A stretch of DNA of 64,000 nucleotides. Source: Roseiarcus sp963835215. GTDB lineage: Bacteria > Pseudomonadota > Alphaproteobacteria > Rhizobiales > Beijerinckiaceae. Location: the NCBI GenBank assembly GCA_963835215.1, contig CAWIES010000004.1, forward strand, positions 496,001 through 560,000, read 5' to 3'. The position numbers and the translations under genes were made by a program. The notes beneath the pieces were generated by a model. It did not search any database. It saw only the letters and a list, made by a program, of their open reading frames with translations, and was not told the origin of the DNA. Below are positions 46,623 through 57,711 of this stretch, in pieces. Numbering within the stretch: the first letter of the stretch is position 1; each line of letters starts with the position of its first letter.

Positions 46623-47360
46623 ATGAACGAAGGCATCGCGGGCAAGGTTGTCGTCATCACCGGCGCAAGCAGCGGGCTCGGCGAAGCGACCGCCCGCTAT
46701 CTCGCCGCGCGTGGCGCCAAACTCACGCTGGGCGCGCGCCGGCTCGACCGATTGCAAATCCTCGCCAAGGAACTTTCCCTTGGCGAGGGCGCGATCGCAC
46801 AGACCGACGTGACCGACCGCGACCAGGTTCGCCGTCTGGTCGACGGCGCCGTCAAGATGCACGGGCGCATCGACGTCATCGTCAACAACGCCGGCGTGAT
46901 GCCGCACTCGCCACTCGAGCGCGGCAAGGTCGAGGACTGGGAGCGGATGATCGACGTCAACCTCAAGGGCGTCCTCTACGGCGTCGCCGCCGCACTGGCG
47001 CACATGAAAGCGCAAAAGAGCGGCCACATCATCAATGTCTCGTCGGTCGCCGGCCACAAGGTGCGGCCGGGAAGCGCGGTTTACGCGGCGACCAAGGCGG
47101 CGGTGCGAGTCATTTCCGAGGGGCTGCGCCAGGAGGTCAAGCCCTACAACATCCGCACGACGATCATCTCGCCGGGCGCGGTGCAAAGCGAGCTGGCCGA
47201 CAGCATCACCGAACCCGACATTGCCGCCACAGTCCGCGCCAACTACGGCAACGCCATCCCCGCCGAATCCTTCGCACGCGTCGTCGCGTTCGCGATCAGC
47301 CAGCCGGAGGACGTCGACATCAACGAGATCCTGTTTCGTCCGACCAAGCAGGAATTCTAG
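46623..47360 (+). CDS. SDR-family oxidoreductase (classical)
   Basis: A 245-residue classical short-chain dehydrogenase: GASSGLGEATARYLAARGA binds the cofactor, NNAGVM follows, and the catalytic SAVYAATKAA provides Tyr and Lys at the usual YxxxK spacing, with the catalytic Ser in NVSSVAG. The frame is open far upstream into the aldo/keto reductase gene, but ATG 46623 has GGGAGG 8 nt upstream. Probably in one operon with the aldo/keto reductase under the LysR regulator. Confidence 0.93.
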   Translation: MNEGIAGKVVVITGASSGLGEATARYLAARGAKLTLGARRLDRLQILAKELSLGEGAIAQTDVTDRDQVRRLVDGAVKMHGRIDVIVNNAGVMPHSPLERGKVEDWERMIDVNLKGVLYGVAAALAHMKAQKSGHIINVSSVAGHKVRPGSAVYAATKAAVRVISEGLRQEVKPYNIRTTIISPGAVQSELADSITEPDIAATVRANYGNAIPAESFARVVAFAISQPEDVDINEILFRPTKQEF

Positions 47361-47450
47361 GCGGGCCCGCTTGCGGCGAGCCTGTAGCGAGGCGATGGTG
47401 GCGCGGAGGCCGCGCCGACAACCCGCGCAGCGCCGCTCGGCGAGTTTGGC

Positions 47451-48363
47451 ATGGACGGCAAGATCGGCGTTTTCGGTTACGGGCCAGTCGGGGCGGACGC
47501 GGTCGCTCGGCTGGCGGCGCAAGGCCGACCCGTTCGCGTCTGCCAACGCTCAAGGTCGGCCGCGCTGCCCGAGGGCGTCGAATTCATCGCCTGCGACGCG
47601 CTCGATACGGATTCGGTCACGGCGGCGGTCGCCGGCCTGTCGCAGGTCGTGCTGGCGGTCGGCCTTCCATATGTCGGCGCCGTGTGGCGCGAGGCGTGGC
47701 CGCGCGTGATGACCAATTTCGTCGACGCCTGCGCCAAGACCGGCGCGCGGCTGGTCTTCTTCGACAATCTTTACATGTACGGGCCGCAGACGACGCCATT
47801 GAGCGAGACGACGTCGCTGCAACCCGTCGGCGTCAAGCCGGCGACGCGAGTCGCGATCACGCGACTTTGGCAAGCGGCGAGCGCGGCCGGAAGGCTATAG
47901 GTCGCGGCGTTGCGCGCGCCCGATTTCTATGGCCCCGGCGTCCCGATGGCGCATCTTGGCGACAGCGCATTCGGGGCGCGGGCGCGCCACGCCGCATGAT
48001 TTCGCCTATGTGCCCGATTGCGGCCGCGCCGTCGTCAGCCTGCTCGATGCGCCCGACGACGCCTTTGGCCAGGCTTGGCATGTCCCGTGCGCGCCGACCC
48101 AGACGCCGCGCCAGATCATTGCGCTGGGCGCGGCGGCGCTCGGCGTCGCCCCACGCGTCGTCGGTCTGCCCCCCGCCCTGCTCCGCCTGCTCGGCCTGTT
48201 CGTCCCGGCGCTCAGAGAGCTTGTCGAAATGCGCTTCCAGCAGGACCGGCCCTATCTGGTCGACTCCAGCCGTTTCGCGGCTCGCTTCTGGTCCGATACG
48301 ACACCATTTGAAATCGCTGCGCCGGCGACCGCGCTGTCGTTCCGCAGCATCGCGCGTGAGTGA
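47451..48363 (+). pseudogene. Broken NAD-dependent epimerase/dehydratase-like gene
   Basis: The first 149 codons encode the Rossmann part (KIGVFGYGPVGADAVARLAAQG, VFFDNLYMYGPQTTPLSE). An in-frame TAG at 47898-47900 then interrupts it; the same frame continues with VAALRAPDFYGPGVPMAHLG, showing that the stop is internal. About 60 bases later the homology jumps frame to TPHDFAYVPDCGRAVVSLLD, with roughly ten codons missing. A stop plus a deletion and frameshift points to a decayed gene; a simple sequencing slip would not explain both. Confidence 0.75.
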
Positions 48364-48438
48364 TTTTGGCGCGCGCGCTGAGCGCGTTATGATGGGGCGC
48401 GCGCTGTTCTGACGCGCCCCCTCCCGACCCAGATTTAC

Positions 48439-49623
48439 ATGGCCGCCGCCCTCGCCGTCCGCACAATCGTCAGTCTCGCCGAGGTCTCGCCGGAGGCGTG
48501 GGACGCGTGCGCCAATCCGCCCGGCCTGACTGCGAGCCCGAACGCGGGCGAGCGATTCAATCCCTTCGTCTCGCACGCATTCCTCAGCGCGCTGGAGCAG
48601 TCGGGCTCGGTCGGCGGCCGCACGGGCTGGACGCCGGCCTATGTACTGGTCGAAGACCGAGCCGGCCGCCTGGTCGCCGCCGCCGCGAGCTACCTGAAGA
48701 CGCATAGCCAGGGCGAATATGTTTTCGACCACGCCTGGGCCGACGCCTATCAACGCGCGGGCGGCCAATATTATCCCAAGCTGCAGATCGCCGCGCCCTT
48801 CACGCCGGTGACCGGCCGCCGCCTGCTGGTCGCCGCCGACGCGCCGCCCGGCGCCGCGGAGGCGCTGATTGCCGGCTGGCGCGCGCTGCGCCAAGCGGTC
48901 GAAGCGTCTTCGATCCACGTCACCTTCTGCGACGAAGCCGACAGCGAGGCGCTACGCCGCGCCGGCTTCGTCGTGCGCACCGGCGAGCAATTTCATTTCG
49001 TCAATCAGGGCTATCGCGATTTCGACGAATTCCTCGCCGCACTCGCTTCGCGCAAGCGCAAGGCGATCAAGCGCGAGCGCCGTGAGGCGCTGGGCGAGGA
49101 TCTCGAAGTCGACCTGCTGACCGGCGCCGACATCAAGCCCGAGCATTGGGACGCGTTTTTCGCCTTCTACATGGACACCGGCTCGCGCAAGTGGGGCCGC
49201 CCCTATCTCACCCGCGCCTTCTTCGAGCGGATCGGCGCTTCGATGGCCGAGCGCGTCCTGCTGGTGATGGCGCGTCAGGGTCGGCGCTATGTCGCCGGCG
49301 CGATCAACTTCATCGGCGACGACGCGCTTTACGGGCGCAACTGGGGGGCGATCGTCGAGCGGCCGTTCCTGCATTTCGAGGTCTGCTATTATCAGGCGAT
49401 CGAATTTGCCATCCGCCGCGGCCTCGGTCGCGTCGAAGCGGGCGCGCAGGGGGAGCACAAGCTGTCGCGCGGCTACCGGCCGGTTGCGACCTATTCGGCC
49501 CATGAATTCGCCGACCCACGCTTCCAGCGTGCGGTCGCCGACTATCTGGCGCGCGAGCGTCCGGCGGTGGCCGAGGCGATCGAGGAATATGCCGAGCGCC
49601 TGCCGTTCCGTCGTGACGGGTGA
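48439..49623 (+). CDS. GNAT-fold acyltransferase of the DUF482/FemAB-like group
   Basis: A 394-residue protein with the DUF482 hallmarks: FNPFVSHAFLSALEQSGSVG at the start, HAWADAYQRAGGQYYPKLQ, FVNQGYRDFDEFLAALASRKRK, and the closing RVEAGAQGEHKLSRGYRP. The family is described as a putative peptidoglycan-linked or peptidyl transferase with an acetyltransferase fold; the natural substrate is unknown. The ribosome site is weak. The HIT gene follows 24 bp downstream. Confidence 0.85.
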   Translation: MAAALAVRTIVSLAEVSPEAWDACANPPGLTASPNAGERFNPFVSHAFLSALEQSGSVGGRTGWTPAYVLVEDRAGRLVAAAASYLKTHSQGEYVFDHAWADAYQRAGGQYYPKLQIAAPFTPVTGRRLLVAADAPPGAAEALIAGWRALRQAVEASSIHVTFCDEADSEALRRAGFVVRTGEQFHFVNQGYRDFDEFLAALASRKRKAIKRERREALGEDLEVDLLTGADIKPEHWDAFFAFYMDTGSRKWGRPYLTRAFFERIGASMAERVLLVMARQGRRYVAGAINFIGDDALYGRNWGAIVERPFLHFEVCYYQAIEFAIRRGLGRVEAGAQGEHKLSRGYRPVATYSAHEFADPRFQRAVADYLARERPAVAEAIEEYAERLPFRRDG

Positions 49624-49647
49624 CAACAATTGCTTGAGGAGAGTGCA

Positions 49648-50064
49648 GTGAGCGACCCCTACGACCGCCAGAACATTTTCGCCAAGATCCTGCGCGGCGA
49701 GGCGGGCTGCGTGCGCGTCGCCGAGGACGATTTCTCGCTCGCCTTCATGGACATCATGCCGCGCGCCGACGGTCATGTCCTGGTGATCCCCAAAGTCGCC
49801 GCGCGCAACCTGCTCGACATCGGCGCCGCGGAACTCGCCAGCTTTATCCCGATGGTGCGGCGCGTCGCCCGCGCGGTGAAGACCGGCATGGCGGCGGAAG
49901 GAATCCTCGTCCAGCAGTTCAACGAGAGCGTCGGCGGCCAGGTGGTGTTCCACCTGCACTTTCACGTCCTGCCGCGCTGGAGCGGCGTCGCGCTGCGCCC
50001 GCCCGGCGGGCCGATCGCGCCCGCCGCAGAGCTCGAAGTTCACGCCGCGAAAATCCGCGCCGCT

Positions 50065-50073
<9 letters not shown>
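49648..50073 (+). CDS. HIT family nucleotide hydrolase
   Basis: A 141-residue histidine-triad protein with the HLHFHVLPRW active-site motif near residue 97. Such proteins hydrolyse dinucleotides or AMP-lysine type conjugates. GTG 49648 with GGAG upstream is used as start; the in-frame codon at 49630 is less well placed. Its stop overlaps the convergent clpA stop by 9 bp. Confidence 0.92.
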
Positions 50074-52528
<2,455 letters not shown>

Positions 52529-52538
52529 CACTCGCCTT

Positions 52539-52925
52539 TCATTTCTTTTCCATGATGCATTGCAACGGATGCTGGTTCTTGCGGGCGTGGTCCATCACCT
52601 GCGCGACCTTGGTCTCGGCGACCTCGTAGGTGTAGACGCCGCATTCCCCGACGCCGTTGTTATGCACGTGCAACATGATCTGAGTGGCCTCTTCCGAGGT
52701 CTTGTTGAAGAACGCCTGCAAAATCGCGATCACAAACTCCATCGGGGTGTAGTCGTCATTGAGCAACAGCACGCGGTACATGTTCGGCCGGCGGGTCTGC
52801 GCGCGGGTGCGCGTGATCACCGCCGCTCCGGCGCCCGGGTTGTCGCCGTTGCGCTTGGGCTCACGAGCCCCCTTCGGCTCGCGCGCGGCGACGATCGCCG
52901 GCGCAGCGTGCGAGGCGGAGAACAT
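52539..52925 (-). CDS. clpS: ClpS adaptor (N-end rule), paralogue 1
   Basis: About 128 residues. The folded core YRVLLLNDDYTPMEFVIAIL with downstream HVHNNGVGECGVYTYEVAETKV is canonical ClpS; it delivers substrates with bulky amino-terminal residues to ClpAP. The amino-terminal extension is long and Ala/Lys-rich. ATG 52925 is used although its ribosome site is poor; the frame stays open to 53009. Confidence 0.9.
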   Translation of the reverse strand: MFSASHAAPAIVAAREPKGAREPKRNGDNPGAGAAVITRTRAQTRRPNMYRVLLLNDDYTPMEFVIAILQAFFNKTSEEATQIMLHVHNNGVGECGVYTYEVAETKVAQVMDHARKNQHPLQCIMEKK

Positions 52926-53293
52926 CCGCGCCAGCCGGGCGATTCCAGCGCGCAAGCGACCAACCAGCGGATGGGCTTCGGCGATCAATCGAGTCCTCGA
53001 CAAACCCACGAGCAGCGCGAACGCGACGCTTCGGGGGTTCGCCGCGACTCCCCACGAGCCTCATTTAGGCGCCCACTGCGTCTGGCGCCAGAGGCCGATG
53101 CGACGCAGTCAAGGTTCGTCAATTTGAAGCGAGCGCGCAAGGGGTTTGCGTAGCGCGGGCGAGCGAGGGGCAAAAAAAATGGGCCGGCGATCCGCCGGCC
53201 CTGTCATACACTGAACGTCGGTCGTTTCAGCGCGCAACTGACGCGCTGAACCCGGATCGCCTACTAAGCCGGCTTGGCTTACGCAGGCTTGGC
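52926..53293. other. Intergenic region clpS-phasin
   Basis: 368 bp without a supported gene. It holds the clpS leader, the phasin terminator (53172-53201) and a triplicated 15-bp repeat at the phasin stop (53264-53308). No RNA gene was recognised. Confidence 0.5.
53172..53201 (-). terminator. Intrinsic terminator of the phasin gene
   Basis: On the minus strand, a perfect 9-bp stem GGGCCGGCG/CGCCGGCCC with loop GAT, followed by A and eight T. About 92 bp downstream of the phasin stop. Confidence 0.9.
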
Positions 53294-53308
53294 TTACGCA
53301 GGCTTGGC
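53264..53308 (-). repeat. 15-bp tandem triplication spanning the phasin stop codon
   Basis: Read on the minus strand: GCCAAGCCTGCGTAA twice and GCCAAGCCGGCTTAG once. Each unit encodes Ala-Lys-Pro-Ala and a stop, so three in-frame stops follow one another at 53294, 53279 and 53264. Confidence 0.9.
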
Positions 53309-53641
53309 GGTCGCCTTGGCGAACGCCGTCTCGACCGGCTTGAAGGTCTCGGTGGCGAGCTTGGTGTAAATTTCGTTGATCTTGTTCGCCTGGGCGACGA
53401 AGCCTTCGTAGGCCGACTTGGCGAACTCGGTCTGAATCTGGATCGCGGTTTCGACCGACTTGGCGCCGATCAGCTTCTCGACCACGGCCGAGCTCGCGGC
53501 GAACGACTTCTTCGAATACTCAGACGACTCGGCGGCGATTTCCTGCAGGCCCTTGGCGACGGTCGTCGCGGCGGCGTTGACCGCCTCGAGCTGCTGCTTG
53601 GAGAATTTCTGGAAGTCTTCCATCGTCGGGGTGGTGGTCAT
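53294..53641 (-). CDS. Phasin family protein
   Basis: A 115-residue amphipathic helical protein with the phasin_2 core (MEDFQKFSKQQLEAVNAAATTVAKGLQEIAAES and FAKSAYEGFVAQANKINEIYTKLA). Phasins coat polyhydroxyalkanoate granules and control their size. ATG 53641 has GAGGA upstream. It has a strong promoter (TTGACA-17-CATTAT), two TGC-N3-GCA elements and a good terminator, so it is probably a highly expressed single gene under PhaR-like control. The carboxyl terminus is AKPA. Confidence 0.92.
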   Translation of the reverse strand: MTTTPTMEDFQKFSKQQLEAVNAAATTVAKGLQEIAAESSEYSKKSFAASSAVVEKLIGAKSVETAIQIQTEFAKSAYEGFVAQANKINEIYTKLATETFKPVETAFAKATAKPA

Positions 53642-53711
53642 GGGGGATCCTCGTTGGCTTCGGTGCGGCGGCGCATCGTGGACGAGGCGAAGCGCCTTCG
53701 TCAGTGGCCGC

Positions 53712-53740
53712 ATAATGTGCACTGCACAATATAATGTCAA
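53712..53740 (-). promoter_or_regulatory. Phasin promoter (sigma-70 type)
   Basis: Minus strand TTGACA (53740-53735), 17-bp spacer, CATTAT (53717-53712). The minus-35 hexamer is perfect and the minus-10 matches at four of six positions. Confidence 0.75.
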
Positions 53741-53763
53741 GAAGTTTGTTGCGCCGCAACAAA
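53717..53763. promoter_or_regulatory. Two PhaR-like TGC-N3-GCA operators
   Basis: GTGCACTGCAC (53717-53727) sits inside the promoter spacer, and TTTGTTGC-GCC-GCAACAAA (53745-53763), a perfect inverted repeat, lies just upstream of the minus-35. Both contain TGC-N3-GCA, the form described for the PHA-responsive repressor PhaR. Confidence 0.5.
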
Positions 53764-54015
53764 ATCGACCAGACGGCCGGTCAAGCCGGGTCCGGCCAAA
53801 TTTAACAAAGCGTTAAGTCAATTCAACAACGCCTCCCGGCGCCGTCGCGCTTTCGCTTCGCGTTTCCGATCAATGCCTTAGGCGAAAACCGCGCGGAATC
53901 CCCGCAGCGCGTTAACGTCGCCGTAACCGAGCCCCCATAGCGTCACGAACTGTGTTTGTCGCGCAACGGTCCCCTTGCCGAGACCCTCGCGTCGCGTCAG
54001 TTCAACAGGACGATC

Positions 54016-55557
54016 ATGGCGTTGCGTCGCTTTCAGGCCCCGGTTTCCCGATTGTCGAGGATGACCCTCGTAGCTTGCGCGGCGCTGGCGTTGCTCAGCA
54101 CGCTGACGGCCCCCGCCGAGGCGCGAGGGTGGCGCCACTACCACCGCTTCGTCCGTTACGCCCCCGCTCCGGCGCCCGCCGATCCCGCCTTCGCGGCGAT
54201 CGTCGTCGACGCCAATTCGGGCCGCACGCTTTTTGCCGCCAACGAGGACGCGCCGCGCCATCCCGCCTCGCTGACCAAGGTCATGACGCTCTACATGCTG
54301 TTCGAGCAGCTCGACAAAGGCGCGCTGACCCTGCAGTCGCAGCTTCCGATCTCCGAACACGCCGCCTCGCAGGAACCCACCAAGCTCGGGCTCGAGCCCG
54401 GCGACACGATCTCGGTCGACGACGCGATCAAGGCGGTCGTCACCCGTTCGGCCAATGACATTGCAGTGGCGATCGCCGAGGCGATCGGCGGCGACGAAAG
54501 CCGCTTCGCTGAAATGATGACTCGCAAGGCGCACGCGCTCGGCATGTCGCGCACCCTCTATCGCAATGCTTCTGGCCTGCCCAACGACGAGCAGATCACC
54601 ACCGCGCGCGACCTCACCGTTCTCGCCCGCGCGACCGAGGAGCGCTTCCCGCGCTACTTCAAATATTATTCGACCCAGGAGTTCGCCTATGACGGCGAGA
54701 TCATCGACAACCACAATCACCTGCTCGGCCGCGTCGACGGCGTCGACGGCATCAAGACCGGCTACACCCGCGCCTCGGGCTTCAACCTGCTGACCTCGGT
54801 CCATCGTGACGGCCGCTCGCTGGTCGCCGTCGTGATGGGCGGGCGCACCGCCGCGGCGCGCGACGTCTTCATGGAAGGACTGATCCGCGACCATTTCGCG
54901 CAAGCCTCCGACCGCGGCCACACCGCGCCGATGATCGCCGAGGCGACGACCCCGGCCGGCCCGCCGCTGCAGCTTGCCTCCGTCGCCGTCGCGCCCGCCG
55001 CCATTCCTGCGCCCCCGGCGCGCCCTGCCGTCGGTCAACTCGCCGAAGGCGACGCGGACGCGGCCGACGAGACGATCGTCCCAACGCCGCCGCTCAAGCC
55101 ACAGCCTGCCGTGGTCGCGTCGCGTCCCGCGCCCAATGTTGTCGCCGCCGCCTCGCCCGAACAGCTCGGCTGGGTCAAGGGTCCCGAAGCGGTCGACGCC
55201 GGCAAGCCGCGCGCGCTCGCCGCCCCACTCGCGCCCGCCGCCACGCCGGCCCCCGCCACGCCCGTCAAACCGGCGGCGGTCGCCCTTGAGACCGCGCCGG
55301 CCGCGACCGATCACTCCGGCTGGATCATTCAGATCGGCATTTCCGAAGACGACGCCAAGGCGAACGATTTGTTGTCGCGCGCTCGCGACAAAAACCGCGC
55401 GCAGCTCGCCGCGGCAAGGCCGTTCACCGAGAAGGTTGTTAAGGGCGCCGACGTCTTTTATCGCGCCCGTTTCGCCGGCCTCGACTCGGAGAGCGCCGAG
55501 ACCGCCTGCCGCTCGCTGAAAAAGAGCGGCTTCCCCTGCTTTGCAGCGCACGACTGA
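54016..55557 (+). CDS. D-alanyl-D-alanine carboxypeptidase (PBP5/6 type) with SPOR domain
   Basis: A 513-residue serine-type carboxypeptidase. A signal peptide (LSRMTLVACAALALLSTLTAPAEA) is followed by the penicillin-binding catalytic set: SLTK (SxxK), SAN (SxN) and KTGYT (KTG). A long Ala/Pro-rich linker leads to a SPOR domain at about residues 430-513 that binds denuded septal peptidoglycan. It trims the terminal D-Ala of muropeptides, probably at the division site. ATG 54016 is used because the signal peptide starts there. Confidence 0.92.
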   Translation: MALRRFQAPVSRLSRMTLVACAALALLSTLTAPAEARGWRHYHRFVRYAPAPAPADPAFAAIVVDANSGRTLFAANEDAPRHPASLTKVMTLYMLFEQLDKGALTLQSQLPISEHAASQEPTKLGLEPGDTISVDDAIKAVVTRSANDIAVAIAEAIGGDESRFAEMMTRKAHALGMSRTLYRNASGLPNDEQITTARDLTVLARATEERFPRYFKYYSTQEFAYDGEIIDNHNHLLGRVDGVDGIKTGYTRASGFNLLTSVHRDGRSLVAVVMGGRTAAARDVFMEGLIRDHFAQASDRGHTAPMIAEATTPAGPPLQLASVAVAPAAIPAPPARPAVGQLAEGDADAADETIVPTPPLKPQPAVVASRPAPNVVAAASPEQLGWVKGPEAVDAGKPRALAAPLAPAATPAPATPVKPAAVALETAPAATDHSGWIIQIGISEDDAKANDLLSRARDKNRAQLAAARPFTEKVVKGADVFYRARFAGLDSESAETACRSLKKSGFPCFAAHD

Positions 55558-55563
55558 AGGCGA

Positions 55564-56283
55564 TCAGCCATGTCGCAGCAAGACGTCCTTAGCTTCATTG
55601 ACCCGCGCGGCGAGAGCGGTCGGACCGCCGTGGTCTGGATGAAGCTTCTTCATGAGCGCACGGTGCGCCCGCACGATTTCTTCGGCGCCCGCGCCCTGCG
55701 GCAGGCCCAGGACCTCGTACGCCTCGTCGCGGGTCATCGCGCCGCCGCGAGCGTTCCCTCGCTGCCCCGCCTCGCCCTGACCCTGGTCTGCCTGACGCCA
55801 ACCGGCAAACCGGCGGTCGAGATACGTCTCCAGTAGCCGCGCCCCTTCCGGGTCCTCCCGCTGGCAGTCGCCATAGAGCGCCAGGCAATCCGAGCGGGTC
55901 AGCGTGTCGAGATCGCGCCCCTGCAGCGGCCCGGCGAGCACGCGCCCCGTCATCACGCCGGTCGCCTGATCGAGCTGCATTTCGATCGAAGCCGAACGCG
56001 CGCTCGCTGGGCGGGCCCGGCGCGGTCCGAACCCCACCGCGCTGAATGCGCTCGCCAACCGTCCGGGTCCGCCCCATAGGCCGAGGCTGAAGGAAAACGC
56101 CCCGAACGTTAGCGCGCCGGCAATGTTGCCGCGCAGAAGCAGAAACAGCGCGATGACCAGGACCACCGCAGCGCCGCCTTTGCGCACGAGGTTCGCCGCC
56201 GCGCCGGGAGACAGGCGCCCGAAACGGCGCGTCGCGACCCAGATCAAATAGACCGCGATGACTCCGGCGATGAGGCTCGGCAT
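55564..56283 (-). CDS. Membrane-anchored DnaJ-domain protein
   Basis: A 239-residue protein with two amino-terminal hydrophobic helices (SLIAGVIAVYLIWVATRRFG and AAVVLVIALFLLLRG), a linker, and a carboxyl J domain (DEAYEVLGLPQGAGAEEIVRAHRALMKKLHPDHGG) with the HPD motif. It resembles Tim14/DjlA-like J proteins that recruit DnaK to the inner membrane. The minus-strand gene converges on the carboxypeptidase gene with a 6-bp gap. Confidence 0.85.
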   Translation of the reverse strand: MPSLIAGVIAVYLIWVATRRFGRLSPGAAANLVRKGGAAVVLVIALFLLLRGNIAGALTFGAFSFSLGLWGGPGRLASAFSAVGFGPRRARPASARSASIEMQLDQATGVMTGRVLAGPLQGRDLDTLTRSDCLALYGDCQREDPEGARLLETYLDRRFAGWRQADQGQGEAGQRGNARGGAMTRDEAYEVLGLPQGAGAEEIVRAHRALMKKLHPDHGGPTALAARVNEAKDVLLRHG

Positions 56284-56328
56284 GACGCTAGAGGCTTCCT
56301 GCGCGCTTTCGGGCGGCCCTGTCTCTTC

Positions 56329-57027
56329 TCACGTCCCGCGCATCTGTTCCAGTAGCGCCCGCGCGGCTTTGTCGCCGCCAGCCTGTGCGATCAGCGCCGA
56401 CCGGCCGCCGGCGGCATAGGCGGCGGCGGCGCGCAGCAGCGACTCGAGCCGCCCCGCGGCGCCGGCGTCGAAGCTCTCGTAGGCGCCGCCGGTCAGCCGG
56501 GCGACTTCGCGGAACGCCTGGCGCGCGTTCGGGTCCTGGCCCTCCTGGAACATGAACGCCTTGACGCCGGCCAGCGCCAACTCGCCAGCCGTCGCCATCA
56601 GCGGATCGATGTTCTCCTCCATCGCGTCGCCGATATAGACCAGCGCGCCGACGCTCGCGCGCCGCGCCTCGTCGCGCGCGTGCGCGAGCACCCGGCGCAG
56701 TTGCGTGCTGCCGGCGCGCACGCCGATGCGGCTCATCAGCTCGGCGAGCCCCTGGCCGCCCGAAACGAAATCCGTGGCGCGACATTCGCCAAGACCGCGA
56801 AAATAAACGAGCTGAACCGCGAGGCCGCCATGGCCCGCCGCCGCTTCGAACATCCGCCCCTGCAACGATTGTGCGAGATCCCAGGTCGGCTGGCGGCTCA
56901 TTGTCGCGTCGAGCGCGAAGATCAGCCGGCCGCGCCCATCGCCGACCCGCGCCGGCGTCTGGCGCGCCGCCACGATGAAAGCGTCGATCGCGCCATGGCT
57001 CTTTGGTTGGAGATCCTTGTCGCCCAT
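56329..57027 (-). CDS. VWA-domain protein
   Basis: A 232-residue protein with a von Willebrand A fold: the MIDAS-like DATMSRQ motif near residue 40, VQLVYFRGLGECRAT, and LVYIGDAMEENIDPL. It contains no signal peptide. Alphaproteobacterial members are usually next to DUF1489 or DnaJ-like genes but have no assigned role; metal-dependent protein binding is likely. Confidence 0.8.
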   Translation of the reverse strand: MGDKDLQPKSHGAIDAFIVAARQTPARVGDGRGRLIFALDATMSRQPTWDLAQSLQGRMFEAAAGHGGLAVQLVYFRGLGECRATDFVSGGQGLAELMSRIGVRAGSTQLRRVLAHARDEARRASVGALVYIGDAMEENIDPLMATAGELALAGVKAFMFQEGQDPNARQAFREVARLTGGAYESFDAGAAGRLESLLRAAAAYAAGGRSALIAQAGGDKAARALLEQMRGT

Positions 57028-57102
57028 GGCGAACCGCTCCCGGCGCCCGACGCGCCGCTACTTAGATCGGACGCGCGAGCCAAAGGCGCAAGCCCGGCCG
57101 GT

Positions 57103-57540
57103 TCACAGCAGCCCGAGTTCGCCCAGCGTCCGACGCAGCGCCTCGGGCATCGCCGCCGCGCCCGCGCCGGCCGCGTCGAGATCGGGCGGCGCGTCCTTGG
57201 CGGCAAAATAGCGCCAGCCCTGGAAGGCGCGCATCGGCCGCGGCGCCACCGCGACGACCTCGGGCTCGAGCCACAGCCGGCAGCGGCCGATCCCGTCGGC
57301 GTCGGTGAAGGACTCGAGCTCCAGCAGGCGCTGGCGCGCCGAGATGCGGCCCTTGATCACCCAATAGAGCGAGCCGCCCTCGACCAGCTCGGCGGCGCGC
57401 TTAGGCGACATGCGCGTGACATGGGCGCTGCGCGCCGGCTCGCCCCGCGCCACCCGTTCTGCGACGCGCTCGCCGACCCATTCCTCGAGATCGGCGATCG
57501 AGTCCGCGCCGACGCACAGCTTGATGAGATTGAGAGCCAT
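57103..57540 (-). CDS. DUF1489 family protein
   Basis: A 145-residue protein beginning MALNLIKLCVGADSIADLEEW, with HVTRMSPKRAAELVEGGSLYW and RAFQGWRYFAAKDAPPDL, the pattern of DUF1489, which is confined largely to alphaproteobacteria. Function unknown. ATG 57540 is the family start; the frame is open for ten codons before it. It lies upstream of the VWA gene on the same strand. Confidence 0.88.
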   Translation of the reverse strand: MALNLIKLCVGADSIADLEEWVGERVAERVARGEPARSAHVTRMSPKRAAELVEGGSLYWVIKGRISARQRLLELESFTDADGIGRCRLWLEPEVVAVAPRPMRAFQGWRYFAAKDAPPDLDAAGAGAAAMPEALRRTLGELGLL

Positions 57541-57711
57541 GCCGGTGTTATGGCAGATTGGCGAGGGCACGCGAAAGGCGGCAAGCCCGGCAAATCCCAG
57601 AAAGCTGTGCCGTCATGGCCGGCTTTGGCCCGGCCAACGGACGGTGAGGCTTGCTCTATCGCGACGGTGCGGCGGACCGTAACCTTGCCTCGACAATTGG
57701 GGGCCGAGGTC

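Noticed and set aside
56680..57711. Amino-terminal 344-codon extension of the Sel1 protein
   Set aside because: It is antisense to the VWA and DUF1489 genes and has no domain; a signal-anchor start is available at 57712.
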